Assembly: GCA_035447605.1 (NCBI GenBank)
Contig: DAOTHJ010000013.1
Coordinates: 1 to 61,347 of the forward strand
Direction: 5' to 3'
DNA from: UMGS1668 sp035447605
GTDB taxonomy: Bacteria; Bacillota; Clostridia; Oscillospirales; Ruminococcaceae
DNA length: 61,347 nt
Shown: one piece after another, positions 41,758 through 50,950 of the stretch
Numbering within the stretch: position 1 is the stretch's first letter
How the letters are laid out: each line of letters opens with the position of its first letter
Notes under the pieces: model-generated
The model's input: the letters and a program-made list of their open reading frames with translations, nothing else
The model's database searches: none
What the model was told of the DNA's origin: nothing
Program-made: the position numbers and the translations under genes

Positions 41758-43242
41758 TTATTTGTGATAAAGTTTCCGCGTCTGGTACTGCGGCTCGCAG
41801 GTGAGCTGGATGCCAAGCTTGCGGAAGGTCTGGACGTCGACCTGCGAGAGGATGACGGAGGAATGCGCCTGACAGCCGCGCAGGGCGGAGAGCTCCTTCA
41901 TCGCCCTTTTCGCGGTGGGATTGGTGGCGGCGCTGACGGAGAGGGCGACCAGCGTCTCATCGCTGTGAAGGCGCGGATTGTGGTTACCGAGGTATTCGGT
42001 TTTGAGCATCTGTACCGGCTCGATGACCGAGCGGGCGATCAGATCGATGTCGTCGTCGATGCCGGCGAGTTCCTTGATGGCGTTGAGCAGCACGGAGGAG
42101 CTAGCGCCGAAGAGCGCGCTCGTTTTTCCGGTGACGATGCGGCCGTCCGGCAGCTCGATGGCGGACGCGGGCATGCCGGTCAGTTCCGCCTTCTCTTTCG
42201 CCGCGGTCGTAACCCTGCGGTCGCCGATGTGAACCCCGGCCTTATCCATCAATAGCTCGATTTTGTAGACCGGCTCGTCGCCGCATTTGCCCTGGCGCTT
42301 GTCGCAGAGGGCGGAATAGTAGCGGCGGACGATCTCCTGTTTTGCGGCCTCGCAGACGACTTCGTCGTCGCTGATGCAGAAGCCCGCCATGTTGACGCCC
42401 ATATCGGTCGGGGATTTATAGGGGCTCTCCCCGAGGATGGAACGGAAGATGGCGTTCAGAAGCGGAAAGACCTCCACATCGCGGTTGTAGTTGACGGTGC
42501 TTTTCCCGTAGGCCTCGAGATGGTAGGGATCGATCATATTGACGTCGTCGAGGTCGGCGGTGGCGGCCTCATAGGCGAGATTGACCGGATGCGCAAGCGG
42601 CAGGTTCCAGATCGGGAATGTCTCGAATTTCGCATATCCGGCCTTGATGCCGCGCTTGTTCTCGTGGTAGAGCTGGGAGAGGCAGGTGGCCATCTTGCCG
42701 CTGCCGGGGCCCGGTGCCGTCACGACAACAAGCGGACGGGTGGTTTCAATATATTCGTTCCGGCCGAAGCCGTCGTCGCTGACGATCAGCCGGACGTTGG
42801 CCGGGTAATTTTCGATCGGATAATGGAGATAGGAGCGGACGCCGAGCTGCTCGAGCCTCTTGCGGAAGGCATTCGCAGTGCTCTGGCAGTTATATTGGGC
42901 GATGACGACGCTGCCGACATACAGGCCGATTGCGGAGAAAGCGTCGATCAGGCGGAGAACCTCCTGATCGTAGGTGATGCCCAGATCGCCGCGGACCTTG
43001 TTTTTTTCGATGTCGCCGGCATTGATGACAATGACGATCTCGGCCTGATCCTTGAGCTCCGTCAGCAACCGGACCTTGGTATCCGGCTCGAATCCCGGCA
43101 GCACGCGGGAGGCATGGTAATCGTCAAAAAGTTTTCCGCCGAACTCAAGGTAAAGCTTCCCGCCGAAAAAACCGATCCGTTCGCGGATCTTCTCGGACTG
43201 CATTTTATAATATTTATCGCAATCGAATCCTGTTCTGCTCAT
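41758..43242 (-). CDS. DUF1846 domain protein
   Basis: 494 residues from ATG 43242 (GGAG upstream). The start SRTGFDCDKYYKMQSEKI and motifs GGKLFDDYHASRVLPGF, VTAPGPGSGKMATCLSQLYH and TDMGVNMAGFCISDD are characteristic of the DUF1846 family found in Firmicutes. VTAPGPGSGKMAT looks like a nucleotide-binding loop, which fits the idea of an ATP-dependent enzyme, but the reaction is not established to my knowledge. It is transcribed from a promoter that overlaps that of the divergent lipoprotein gene. Confidence 0.92.
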   Translation of the reverse strand: MSRTGFDCDKYYKMQSEKIRERIGFFGGKLYLEFGGKLFDDYHASRVLPGFEPDTKVRLLTELKDQAEIVIVINAGDIEKNKVRGDLGITYDQEVLRLIDAFSAIGLYVGSVVIAQYNCQSTANAFRKRLEQLGVRSYLHYPIENYPANVRLIVSDDGFGRNEYIETTRPLVVVTAPGPGSGKMATCLSQLYHENKRGIKAGYAKFETFPIWNLPLAHPVNLAYEAATADLDDVNMIDPYHLEAYGKSTVNYNRDVEVFPLLNAIFRSILGESPYKSPTDMGVNMAGFCISDDEVVCEAAKQEIVRRYYSALCDKRQGKCGDEPVYKIELLMDKAGVHIGDRRVTTAAKEKAELTGMPASAIELPDGRIVTGKTSALFGASSSVLLNAIKELAGIDDDIDLIARSVIEPVQMLKTEYLGNHNPRLHSDETLVALSVSAATNPTAKRAMKELSALRGCQAHSSVILSQVDVQTFRKLGIQLTCEPQYQTRKLYHK

Positions 43243-43306
43243 CTTCTCTTTTCTCCATCCGTATGTAAAAATCGTGGGGAAACCGCAGGAACTTTCCGCC
43301 AAAGGG

Positions 43307-43360
43307 ATGACAAGCGGGCGAAAATCGGCTATAATATCTTCAAACAGGCGGTTATTTCAA
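43307..43360. promoter_or_regulatory. Overlapping divergent promoters sharing one -10 region
   Basis: Plus: ATGACA (43307-43312), 17-nt spacer, TATAAT (43330-43335), toward the lipoprotein. Minus: TTGAAA (43360-43355), 18-nt spacer, TATTAT (43336-43331), toward DUF1846. The two -10 hexamers occupy the same base pairs. Confidence 0.7.
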
Positions 43361-43452
43361 GAAATAATACGTTGTTAAGTTTACCTCTATTTTATTTTCC
43401 CGTCAACCGGTTTGCGGCTGTGTCGGAAAATATCGTTTCCTGGAGGGAGCCT

Positions 43453-44238
43453 ATGCTGAAAAAAATCCTTGCCGTGCTCGCCGCCCTGCTGATCACGGTG
43501 CCCGTCCTCTCCGGCTGCTCTTCGGCCGAAGGAATCGGCAACCTGATCCACAAGTTGACGGAGAGCGCCGGCGATATCATTCCGAACGATATTGAATACC
43601 TGTTTGGGACCCTTTCCGGCGATAAGGAGGATACCTCCGATCACCAGATCATCTTCTCCACCGGGTATGTCAATATGTTGAAAAACGGCAAATACTTCAT
43701 CGGCTATACCGCCGACGACGGCACCGAAATCTCCTACGGCACCAACGGCATCCGCTGGGGCATCTCCTATCCGATCGGCGGCGCCGCGGCGGAAGAGCCC
43801 TCTTCGGAAGAGCCTTCCTCGGAGGAAGCCTCCTCCGGGGCCGCGGAAGAGAGCGAAAGCAGCGAGGCGGAATCCGAGCCGGAAGTGCCTTCCATCAATA
43901 TTGTGATGGAGGACGGCGTCTGTTACCTTGTAGACGACGATGCCGGCACGCTGACGACGGTCAACCCCGCCGACTACAAGGCCTCGCCGTTTGTCATCGA
44001 CGCCTCCGATCTTGCATTCAAAGAGGCCGGCGACAAGGAGCTCGACGGCGTCAGCTACCACTACGAGGAGTATGACGGCTCGGCGGGCTCCGTAACCTTC
44101 TATTATTCCGGCAGCAACCTCGCCGCCATGGAAATCAGCGAGACGCAGACCAGCATTCTGCTCCATATCACGAAATTCAACAAATGGGTCAGCAGCGAAC
44201 TGATCAACCTGCCCACTTCTTATAAGGTGATCCGCTGA
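43453..44238 (+). CDS. Lipoprotein of unknown function
   Basis: 261 residues. Signal peptide LKKILAVLAALLITVPVLSGC with lipobox LSGC. Mature part: an N-terminal region to about residue 115, a low-complexity acidic Ser/Glu linker (EEPSSEEPSSEE) at about 117-145, and a C-terminal beta-rich domain (VCYLVDDDAGTLTTV, GSVTFYYSGSNLAAMEI) that recalls LolA/outer-membrane-carrier-like lipoproteins, but I do not claim the family. GGAGGGA lies just before the ATG. It is monocistronic between a promoter and a strong terminator. Confidence 0.82.
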   Translation: MLKKILAVLAALLITVPVLSGCSSAEGIGNLIHKLTESAGDIIPNDIEYLFGTLSGDKEDTSDHQIIFSTGYVNMLKNGKYFIGYTADDGTEISYGTNGIRWGISYPIGGAAAEEPSSEEPSSEEASSGAAEESESSEAESEPEVPSINIVMEDGVCYLVDDDAGTLTTVNPADYKASPFVIDASDLAFKEAGDKELDGVSYHYEEYDGSAGSVTFYYSGSNLAAMEISETQTSILLHITKFNKWVSSELINLPTSYKVIR

Positions 44239-44363
44239 TATATCGCCCCGTAAAGCGCCGCGGCCCCGGTTCCCTGACCGGAATTTTTCCCGCCCCGTGC
44301 ATACGCCGATGTTACTCCGGAATGCCACTTGTAAAATCAGATACGGCCCGAATGCCATTCTTT

Positions 44364-44400
44364 ACCGGGAAGCGAAAAACCGCTTCCCGGTATTTTTTTT
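44364..44400 (+). terminator. Terminator after the lipoprotein gene
   Basis: ACCGGGAAGCG-AAAAAC-CGCTTCCCGGT followed by T8. Confidence 0.92.
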
Positions 44401-44402
44401 GC

Positions 44403-44429
44403 ATAACCGCTCCGGTTGCCGCATAGGAT
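44403..44429 (+). promoter_or_regulatory. Sigma-E-like sporulation promoter for spoIID
   Basis: ATA (44403-44405), 16-nt spacer, CATAGGAT (44422-44429) fits the Bacillus sigma-E pattern ATa-N16-cATAcanT. Predicted transcript start is about 16 nt before the spoIID ATG. spoIID is a sigma-E gene in Bacillus. Confidence 0.5.
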
Positions 44430-44451
44430 GTCCCGAAAGGGAGTGAGAAAA

Positions 44452-45534
44452 ATGCGGACAAGATTTCTGATCGCATTTTTTGGCTTGAGCATCGCATTTT
44501 TAATGCCGGCAGCGGCGGTATGGTCCGGCTTTTTGGATCTGAGCGGAGCGGAGGCGTTCCCCTCGCTTCCGGAATCAATCTCCGCTTTTCCAGACGAACA
44601 AAACGCCTCCGGGGAAGGCGCCGTCTCCGGAGAGCCGGCTTTATCGGGCACGGAATCCTCCTCGGGCGCGGCCGGAGAGGAGGCCGGAACGGAAGGGATC
44701 GTCTTCCGCGTGCTCCGCGAGGATACCGGCGACATTCTCGAGCTTTCCGCTCTGGATTACGTCCGGGGATCGCTTGCCGCGGAGATGCCGGCCTCAATGG
44801 AAAAGGACGCCCTGATCGCACAGGGCATCGCCTCCTATACCTTCGCGCGCTATATGGCGATGACGTACTACTGGCGGGAATACGACCTTGCCGCCGATCC
44901 GGAGAACCGCAGCATGTATCTGACCGAGGCGCAGACAAAGGAGATCTATGGCGACGCTTTTCCGGAAAGTTGGGCAAAACTGACCGAGGCCGCCGAAACC
45001 GCCGTCCAATATGAGTTGCTCTATAACGGCGAGCCGGCGATGGCGGCCTACCATGCCATCTCCGCCGGAAAGACGGAGAGCGCGCTCAACTGCTGGGGCA
45101 GCGAGGTGCCCTATCTTGTCTCCGTCGACAGCAGCAGCGACAAGGAGGTCGCCGATTACCGGACGACCGTGACGGTCTCCAAGGCGGACGCCCTGCGTAT
45201 GCTGAACGACGCCGGCGCCGGGCTCACCGGGCTCTATCCGGACCAGTGGTTTGAGGGCGGACGCTATTCCGACGCGGGCTACCTGCTGGAGATAACGATC
45301 GGTAAGGCAGATCTCACCGGCGCGGCCCTGCGCACGATGTTCGACCTGCGTTCCGCCGCCTTCACCGTCGACTACGCGGACAATGCCTTCACCTTCACCG
45401 TCCGCGGGTACGGGCACGGCGTCGGGCTTTCTCAGTACGGCGCACAGGCGATGGCCAAGGCCGGCAGCGGCTTTGAAGAGATCCTCGAGCATTACTTCCC
45501 CGGCACGGAACTGGTCAAAGCCGAGGACGAATAA
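44452..45534 (+). CDS. spoIID: Stage II sporulation protein D (SpoIID/LytB)
   Basis: 360 residues from ATG 44452 with GGGAG 8 nt upstream. One N-terminal membrane segment (FLIAFFGLSIAFLMPAAAVW) and a low-complexity Ser/Gly/Glu linker lead to the SpoIID domain: LDYVRGSLAAEMPASMEKDALIAQ-type core (about 110-135), YHAISAGKTESALNCWG, LVSVDSSSDKEV and GYGHGVGLSQYGAQAMAKAG. It cleaves peptidoglycan during engulfment with SpoIIM and SpoIIP. It is the clearest sign that the organism makes endospores. An alternative start at 44428 adds 8 residues. Confidence 0.94.
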   Translation: MRTRFLIAFFGLSIAFLMPAAAVWSGFLDLSGAEAFPSLPESISAFPDEQNASGEGAVSGEPALSGTESSSGAAGEEAGTEGIVFRVLREDTGDILELSALDYVRGSLAAEMPASMEKDALIAQGIASYTFARYMAMTYYWREYDLAADPENRSMYLTEAQTKEIYGDAFPESWAKLTEAAETAVQYELLYNGEPAMAAYHAISAGKTESALNCWGSEVPYLVSVDSSSDKEVADYRTTVTVSKADALRMLNDAGAGLTGLYPDQWFEGGRYSDAGYLLEITIGKADLTGAALRTMFDLRSAAFTVDYADNAFTFTVRGYGHGVGLSQYGAQAMAKAGSGFEEILEHYFPGTELVKAEDE

Positions 45535-45627
45535 TCGGAATCCTCCGGGCATTTTGATGGGGAAAAGGCTTCTATGCCACGATCGTCTCCTAACCGTCAT
45601 TGCATGATCCGATCTTTTTTCTCGAAC

Positions 45628-45665
45628 AAAAACAAGGCTCCCTGATGGGAGCCTTGTTTTTTTAC
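45628..45665. terminator. Bidirectional terminator between spoIID and the ECF gene
   Basis: AACAAGGCTCCC-TGAT-GGGAGCCTTGTT with A-rich left and T7 right flanks; works on both strands of this convergent pair. Confidence 0.92.
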
Positions 45666-45670
45666 ACTTG

Positions 45671-46216
45671 TTATCGGTGCAGGCTTTTGAGCGCCTTCCG
45701 AAAGACCGGCGCCAAAAGCCACGCGCCGAACACGGCGATCGCCGCGTTGAGCCCGGAGGTGACAAACTTGAGCCCGCAGGCCGCGAGCGCCGCCGCGAGA
45801 CCGCTGCCCTCCAATAGCAGGGTGATCAGCGATTTGCCAAGATGCAGAACGAGATAGGCTCCTGCACCGACCGCGCAGGCGGTCAGATCGCGCTTTCTGC
45901 TCGGCTCTCCCGTATGGGAGACCGCGCCGCAGACAAATGCCATGGCGAAGAAAAACAAAAACGTAAACGGCGCCGAGGCCGTGAAAGCCGGATCGGTCAG
46001 ATCATAAAGCATGGATCCGATGCCCGCCGCAAGGCCGCCCTTTGTCTTTCCGAACAGCAGCGCCCCCAGCAAACAGACAATATTCCCGGATTTGATCATC
46101 GTCGGGCCGGCCGGCGTCGGGATGGGGCCTATTTTAATAAAGGCGGTGGCGACGAATACCAACGCGGCCAACACGCCGATTTCCGCGATATCCCGGATCG
46201 TAAAACGCTTCTCCAT
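45671..46216 (-). CDS. ECF transporter S component (vitamin/substrate-binding membrane protein)
   Basis: 181 residues with five to six membrane helices. It starts MEKRFTIRDIAEIGVLAALVFVATAF and contains GPTMIKSGNIVCLLGALLFGKTKGGLAAGIGS-type text, usual for S components of energy-coupling factor importers. The ATP-binding and T subunits are not in the window, so it is probably a group II S component using a shared module. GGAGG precedes the ATG. Its vitamin is unknown; no riboswitch is seen in its leader. Confidence 0.87.
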   Translation of the reverse strand: MEKRFTIRDIAEIGVLAALVFVATAFIKIGPIPTPAGPTMIKSGNIVCLLGALLFGKTKGGLAAGIGSMLYDLTDPAFTASAPFTFLFFFAMAFVCGAVSHTGEPSRKRDLTACAVGAGAYLVLHLGKSLITLLLEGSGLAAALAACGLKFVTSGLNAAIAVFGAWLLAPVFRKALKSLHR

Positions 46217-46272
46217 GATTTCATTCCTCCTCTTTAAAAACAGACCGCTCAAAATTTCTGTCTCTATACGAT

Positions 46273-46301
46273 AGTATATCCACAGAAAAAGCGGAGTGCA
46301 A
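46273..46301 (-). promoter_or_regulatory. Promoter of the ECF S-component gene
   Basis: Minus strand TTGCAC (46301-46296), 17-nt spacer, TATACT (46278-46273). The rest of 46302-46544 holds nothing recognised. Confidence 0.65.
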
Positions 46302-46544
46302 ATCGGGCTGTTCCGGCGTTTTTCCGGCGCCTTTTATGCGGATTGACCCATGGCGGCGATTCTTCCTATCGGTTTTTTCACGAAATTTATGCAAAAAGTC
46401 CGGTTTCCACAGAGCTCCCCGAAGTTGTTTCGGCAATTTCCATAAATTTTAGGGCCTTCCTCCGAAGAGTTTAGGCGAAGGGCAGAACTTCGTTTTTTTG
46501 GCCTGTTTTTCCATTTTCATAAGGTTAGAAAGGCGGGCGTCGCC

Positions 46545-46573
46545 TTGAAAAAAAGGCCTTTTTCCTGTATAAT
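46545..46573 (+). promoter_or_regulatory. Promoter of pgk
   Basis: TTGAAA (46545-46550), 17-nt spacer, TATAAT (46568-46573), about 60 bp upstream of pgk. Confidence 0.78.
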
Positions 46574-46636
46574 GGCCGTGGTTTTTCGGATAAACTTTTA
46601 TCCGTGTATGATTTTTATGGAAAGGGAGTTTCACAA

Positions 46637-47827
46637 ATGAACGTTGCCAACAAAATGACGGTGAAAGACATCTGCTTTGAAGGCAAAAAAGCCCTCGTAC
46701 GCTGTGACTTCAATGTCCCGCTGAAAGACGGCGCCATCACGAACGACAAGCGCATTGTTGCCGCCCTGCCGACGATCAGATACCTGATGGAGCACGGCGC
46801 CGCCGTCATCCTCTGCTCCCATCTCGGCCGCCCGAAAGGCGAGTGGCTGCCGGAGTTTTCCCTTGCCCCCGTCGCAAAGCGCCTCTCCGAGCTGCTCGGC
46901 GTCCCGGTCCGCATGAGCAAGGATGTTATCGGAGAAGATGCTCATGCGATTTCTGCTTCCATCAATCCCGGCGAGGTTGCCCTGCTTGAGAATCTTCGTT
47001 ACCATAAAGCGGAGACCGACAACGATCCCGCTTTTGCCAAAGAGCTTGCCTCTCTCGCCGATATTTATGTCAACGACGCCTTCGGCACCGCTCACCGGGC
47101 GCACGCCTCCACCGCCGGTGTCGCCGACTATCTGCCGGCCGTCTGCGGATTCCTGATTCAAAAAGAAATTGAAGTTCTGGGCAAGGCCCTCAACGACCCG
47201 ATCCACCCGTTTGTCGCGGTGCTCGGCGGCGCAAAGGTCTCCGACAAGATCGGCGTCATCACAAACCTGCTTGACAAGGTCGACACCCTGATCGTCGGCG
47301 GCGCCATGTCCTATACGTTCCAGAAGGCCCGCGGCGGCACCGTCGGCACCTCCCCCTGTGAGGACGACAAGCTCGACCTCGCAAAGGAACTTCTCGACAA
47401 AGCCGAGAAAAAGGGCGTCCGCTTCCTGCTGCCGGTCGACAACGTCGTCACCGAAGCCTACGACGAGAACGCCGCCTATCAGGTTGTTCCGTCGATGGCC
47501 ATTCCGGACGGCTGGATGGGCATGGATATCGGCCCGAAGACCATCAAACTTTTCTCCGACGCGCTCAAGGGCGCCGGCACCGTTGTCTGGAACGGCCCGA
47601 TGGGCGTCTTTGAATTTGACGCATTTGCAAAAGGCACCTACGCCATCGCGCAGGCGGTTGCCGATACCGGGGCTGTCTCGATCATCGGCGGCGGCGATTC
47701 CGTCGCGGCCGTCACCAAACTCGGCTTTGCCGACAAGATGACGCACATCTCCACCGGCGGCGGCGCCTCCCTCGAATTCCTCGAGGGCAAGGAACTGCCG
47801 GGCATCGCCGCGCTGAACGAGAAATAA
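46637..47827 (+). CDS. pgk: Phosphoglycerate kinase
   Basis: 396 residues. KKALVRCDFNVPLKDG, SHLGRPKGEWLPEFSLAPVA, LLENLRYHKAETDND, AVLGGAKVSDKIGVI and GPMGVFEFDAFAKGT are all canonical. It makes ATP from 1,3-bisphosphoglycerate in glycolysis. ATG 46637 follows GGGAG by 8 nt; the frame extends upstream but that part has no ribosome site. First gene of a pgk-tpiA-gpmI cluster; gapA is not adjacent in the window. Confidence 0.98.
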   Translation: MNVANKMTVKDICFEGKKALVRCDFNVPLKDGAITNDKRIVAALPTIRYLMEHGAAVILCSHLGRPKGEWLPEFSLAPVAKRLSELLGVPVRMSKDVIGEDAHAISASINPGEVALLENLRYHKAETDNDPAFAKELASLADIYVNDAFGTAHRAHASTAGVADYLPAVCGFLIQKEIEVLGKALNDPIHPFVAVLGGAKVSDKIGVITNLLDKVDTLIVGGAMSYTFQKARGGTVGTSPCEDDKLDLAKELLDKAEKKGVRFLLPVDNVVTEAYDENAAYQVVPSMAIPDGWMGMDIGPKTIKLFSDALKGAGTVVWNGPMGVFEFDAFAKGTYAIAQAVADTGAVSIIGGGDSVAAVTKLGFADKMTHISTGGGASLEFLEGKELPGIAALNEK

Positions 47828-48112
47828 GCTCTTCCGATTTTCCGACTTCCGCCGTCCGGCAAGGAGAACAGAACGGAGAACGACGTCCGGATTCCGCATC
47901 CGAAGGTGCCGAAAGCCGTGGAACGTCATTTGCCCTTTTCGGTTATGGCATGACCCGCCTCCTAAGGGAAACGCATATGTCGCCCCCATCGGGATTTCGC
48001 CTGCCGATCCGCGCCGGTTCCGGCCCGAACCGTCCGGCACGTTCTCTCGGACTGCGGACAAAAGAATGGAGAACCGATAAGCCGTCTTTTTTTGCAGAAA
48101 GGATGAAACTTT

Positions 48113-48883
48113 ATGGATAAAGCCAAACGAGCCGCCGTCATCGCCGGCAACTGGAAAATGAACAAAACCCGTGCGGAAACCAAAGCTCTGGTCGAAGAGC
48201 TGATTCCGCTGGTGAAGGATGCGGACTGCGGCGTCGTCGTCTGCGTGCCATATACCGACCTCGAAACCGCCGTCTCCTCTGCCGCGGGCACCAACATCAA
48301 AGTCGGCGCGCAGAACTGCCACTGGGCGGATCACGGCGCCTTCACCGGGGAGATCCCGGCCGCCATGCTCGCCGATGTCGGCGCGGAATACGTCGTCATC
48401 GGGCACAGCGAGCGCCGGGACTATTTCGGCGAGACGGACGCCACCGTCAACAAACGCCTCCATGCCGCGCTCGGCGGCGGACTTCGGGTGATCCTCTGCT
48501 GCGGCGAGCTGCTTGAGGACCGCGAACAGGGCGTGACCGAAGAGATCGTCGGCCGTCAGGTCAAAATCGCGCTCGGCGGCATCTCCAAAGAAGATCTTAA
48601 AAACATCATCATCGCCTATGAACCGGTCTGGGCCATCGGCACCGGGCGCACCGCCACCGCCGATCAGGCCGAAGAGGTCTGCGCCTACATCCGCGGCCTC
48701 ATCGCAAAACTCTATGGCAAAGAAGCCGCCGAGGCCCTCACCATCCAGTACGGCGGCAGCATGAACGCCGCCAACGCGGCCGAGCTGCTCGGAAAGCCCG
48801 ACGTCGACGGCGGACTGATCGGCGGCGCTTCCCTCAAGGCGCCGGATTTTGCCGCGATCGTCGCGGCGGCCGCTGAAGGCTGA
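48113..48883 (+). CDS. tpiA: Triosephosphate isomerase
   Basis: 256 residues. AGNWKMNKT, GAQNCHWADHGAFTGEI, VIGHSERRDYFGE (catalytic His), AYEPVWAIGTGRTAT (catalytic Glu) and IQYGGSMNAAN are intact. AAAGGA precedes the ATG. It follows pgk after 285 bp in which no terminator or promoter is obvious, so it is probably co-transcribed. Confidence 0.98.
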   Translation: MDKAKRAAVIAGNWKMNKTRAETKALVEELIPLVKDADCGVVVCVPYTDLETAVSSAAGTNIKVGAQNCHWADHGAFTGEIPAAMLADVGAEYVVIGHSERRDYFGETDATVNKRLHAALGGGLRVILCCGELLEDREQGVTEEIVGRQVKIALGGISKEDLKNIIIAYEPVWAIGTGRTATADQAEEVCAYIRGLIAKLYGKEAAEALTIQYGGSMNAANAAELLGKPDVDGGLIGGASLKAPDFAAIVAAAAEG

Positions 48884-49165
48884 CCGCCGCCCCGCACCTA
48901 AAAACGGGGCGTTGTACCCGATTTTTTCCGCCCACCGGCGGGAGGGAATCCCGCCCCTCCGAAATAGAAGAAAACGCCCTGATCGTCAATCTTTTGCAGG
49001 CCGCACATCGCTCGGCACCCAAAAACAGGGAAACACCGAAAGGTTCTTCCCCGCAAAAGAGATCCGTTCCCTCCCGCAGCGGCGCGGGATCCCTCCATTC
49101 CGGCGGCGGAATAGCGGGCGGCAGAGCGCTTGCCCGGATACCCGCCGCCGCAGAAAGGACGACAT

Positions 49166-50680
49166 ATGAACCCTCTCGTCTTAATGATTCTTGACGGTTT
49201 CGGCTACAATCCCTCGGCGTACGGCAACGCCGTCCGCGCCGCGAGAATGCCGAATCTCGGCAAAATTCTGGCCGAGTGCCCGCATACCCTGATCGGCGCC
49301 TCCGGCATGGACGTCGGACTGCCGGAGGGGCAGATGGGCAACTCCGAAGTCGGGCACACCAATATCGGCGCCGGCCGCATCGTCTATCAGGAGCTCACCC
49401 GGATCACCAAGGCCATTGAGGACGGCGAGCTTCAAAAGAATGAGGCTCTTCTCTCTGCAATGAAGGACTGCCTCAAGAAGGGCACCGCCCTGCATCTGAT
49501 GGGCCTGCTCTCCGACGGCGGAGTCCACAGCCATATCCGGCACCTGTTCGGTTTGCTCGATATGGCCAAGGCGCTCGGGCTTAAAAAAATCTACGTCCAT
49601 TGCTTCCTCGATGGGCGGGATACGCCGCCTTCTTCCGGAAAGGGCTATGTGGAGGAACTTGAGGCGAAACTTTCCGCGCTCGGCGTGGGCAGCATTGCGG
49701 ACTGTGGCGGGCGCTATTACGGTATGGACCGCGACAAGCGCTGGGACCGCGTGAAGAAGCATTACGACACACTCCTTTTGGGAGAGGGAGAGCGCTGTGC
49801 CGATGCCGCGGCGGGTATTCAGGCGAGCTACGATGCCGGCGTCACCGACGAGTTTGTTGTGCCGTTTGTCTGCGACGAAGCCGGCCGTATCAAAGACGGC
49901 GACTCCGTCATCTTCTTTAACTTCCGTCCCGACCGCGCCCGGGAGATCACCCGTGCGCTCTGTGACCCGGATTTTGACGGATTTGAGCGCCCGGAGAGCC
50001 GCCCGCATCTTCATTTCGTCTGCATGACGCAGTACGACGCGACCATCCCCGGCGTGGAGGTGGCCTTCCCGCCTGAGAAACTGAAAAACACGTTTGGCAG
50101 CTATATCTCCGAAAAGGGGCTTTGCCAGCTCCGCATTGCCGAAACGGAAAAATATGCTCACGTCACCTTTTTCTTTAACGGCGGCGTGGAAGAGCCTTAC
50201 AAAAATGAGAGCCGCGACCTGATCCCCTCGCCGAAGGTCGCCACCTATGACCTTCAGCCGGAGATGAGCGCCTATCCGGTCACCGACAAACTTCTGGAGG
50301 AGCTGGATTCCGGGAAGTACGATGTTGTGATCCTCAACTACGCGAACTGCGACATGGTCGGTCATACCGGCGTCTTTGAGGCGGCGGTCAAAGCCTGTGA
50401 GGCGGTGGACGAGTGTCTCGGCAAAATCACGGCGAAAGTGAAGGAACTGGGCGGTGCGGTCCTCATCACCGCCGACCATGGCAACGCGGACGTCATGCTC
50501 GCGCCGGATGGCACGCCTTTTACCGCGCACAGCACGAACCCTGTTCCGTTTATCGTATTCAATCGCCCCTGCCAGCTCCGGGAGAACGGCCGTCTTGCGG
50601 ATATCGCGCCGACGATGCTCAAGCTCCTCGGCCTGCCGCAACCGCTCGAAATGACCGGTAAAAGTTTAATCACAGACTGA
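49166..50680 (+). CDS. gpmI: 2,3-bisphosphoglycerate-independent phosphoglycerate mutase
   Basis: 504 residues. LMILDGFGYN, QMGNSEVGHTNIGAGRIVYQ (catalytic Ser), HCFLDGRDTPPSS, FFNFRPDRAREIT and LITADHGNADVM give the full metal and substrate set. It interconverts 3- and 2-phosphoglycerate using manganese. ATG 49166 follows AAAGGA; an in-frame TTG at 49130 lacks a ribosome site. Last gene of the glycolytic cluster. Confidence 0.98.
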   Translation: MNPLVLMILDGFGYNPSAYGNAVRAARMPNLGKILAECPHTLIGASGMDVGLPEGQMGNSEVGHTNIGAGRIVYQELTRITKAIEDGELQKNEALLSAMKDCLKKGTALHLMGLLSDGGVHSHIRHLFGLLDMAKALGLKKIYVHCFLDGRDTPPSSGKGYVEELEAKLSALGVGSIADCGGRYYGMDRDKRWDRVKKHYDTLLLGEGERCADAAAGIQASYDAGVTDEFVVPFVCDEAGRIKDGDSVIFFNFRPDRAREITRALCDPDFDGFERPESRPHLHFVCMTQYDATIPGVEVAFPPEKLKNTFGSYISEKGLCQLRIAETEKYAHVTFFFNGGVEEPYKNESRDLIPSPKVATYDLQPEMSAYPVTDKLLEELDSGKYDVVILNYANCDMVGHTGVFEAAVKACEAVDECLGKITAKVKELGGAVLITADHGNADVMLAPDGTPFTAHSTNPVPFIVFNRPCQLRENGRLADIAPTMLKLLGLPQPLEMTGKSLITD

Positions 50681-50694
50681 TCTCCATTTTTATA

Positions 50695-50737
50695 AAAAGA
50701 GGCCCCGCGGTTTTGCACCGTGGGGCCTCTTTTTATT
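50695..50737 (+). terminator. Terminator of the glycolytic cluster
   Basis: GAGGCCCCGCGG and CCGTGGGGCCTC stem with A-rich left flank and TTTTTATTT right flank. Confidence 0.93.
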
Positions 50738-50747
50738 TGATCGACTG

Positions 50748-50880
50748 GTCCGGCTCCCGGATACAGGGCGTGTCCGGGATCTTCGCGCCGCCGGGGAACA
50801 TGGGCTATAAGTCCGCTCCCGGATACAGCGCACGTCACGGACGGCAAGTCCGGCCCCTGAATGCAGGGCATACCCGGGCA
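50748..50880. repeat. Three degenerate GC-rich repeats
   Basis: Copies starting at 50748, 50811 and 50848 share GTCC-GCTCCCGGATACAG-type text of about 31 bp. Noncoding, between two convergent genes. Confidence 0.5.
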
Positions 50881-50950
50881 ACATCTTCTTTCCGCTCCAT
50901 TTGGCAGAGAGATAAAGCGGTTCGCCACGGGGCAAGTCGTTCCGATCTTT

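Noticed and set aside
42520..43452. Upstream extension of the lipoprotein frame
   Set aside because: It runs through the DUF1846 gene on the other strand; the lipoprotein has a clear ribosome site and signal peptide at 43453 and its promoter at 43307-43335.
46302..46544. TPP or other vitamin riboswitch before the ECF S component
   Set aside because: No conserved riboswitch core could be found by eye, and the promoter at 46273-46301 lies downstream of most of this sequence.
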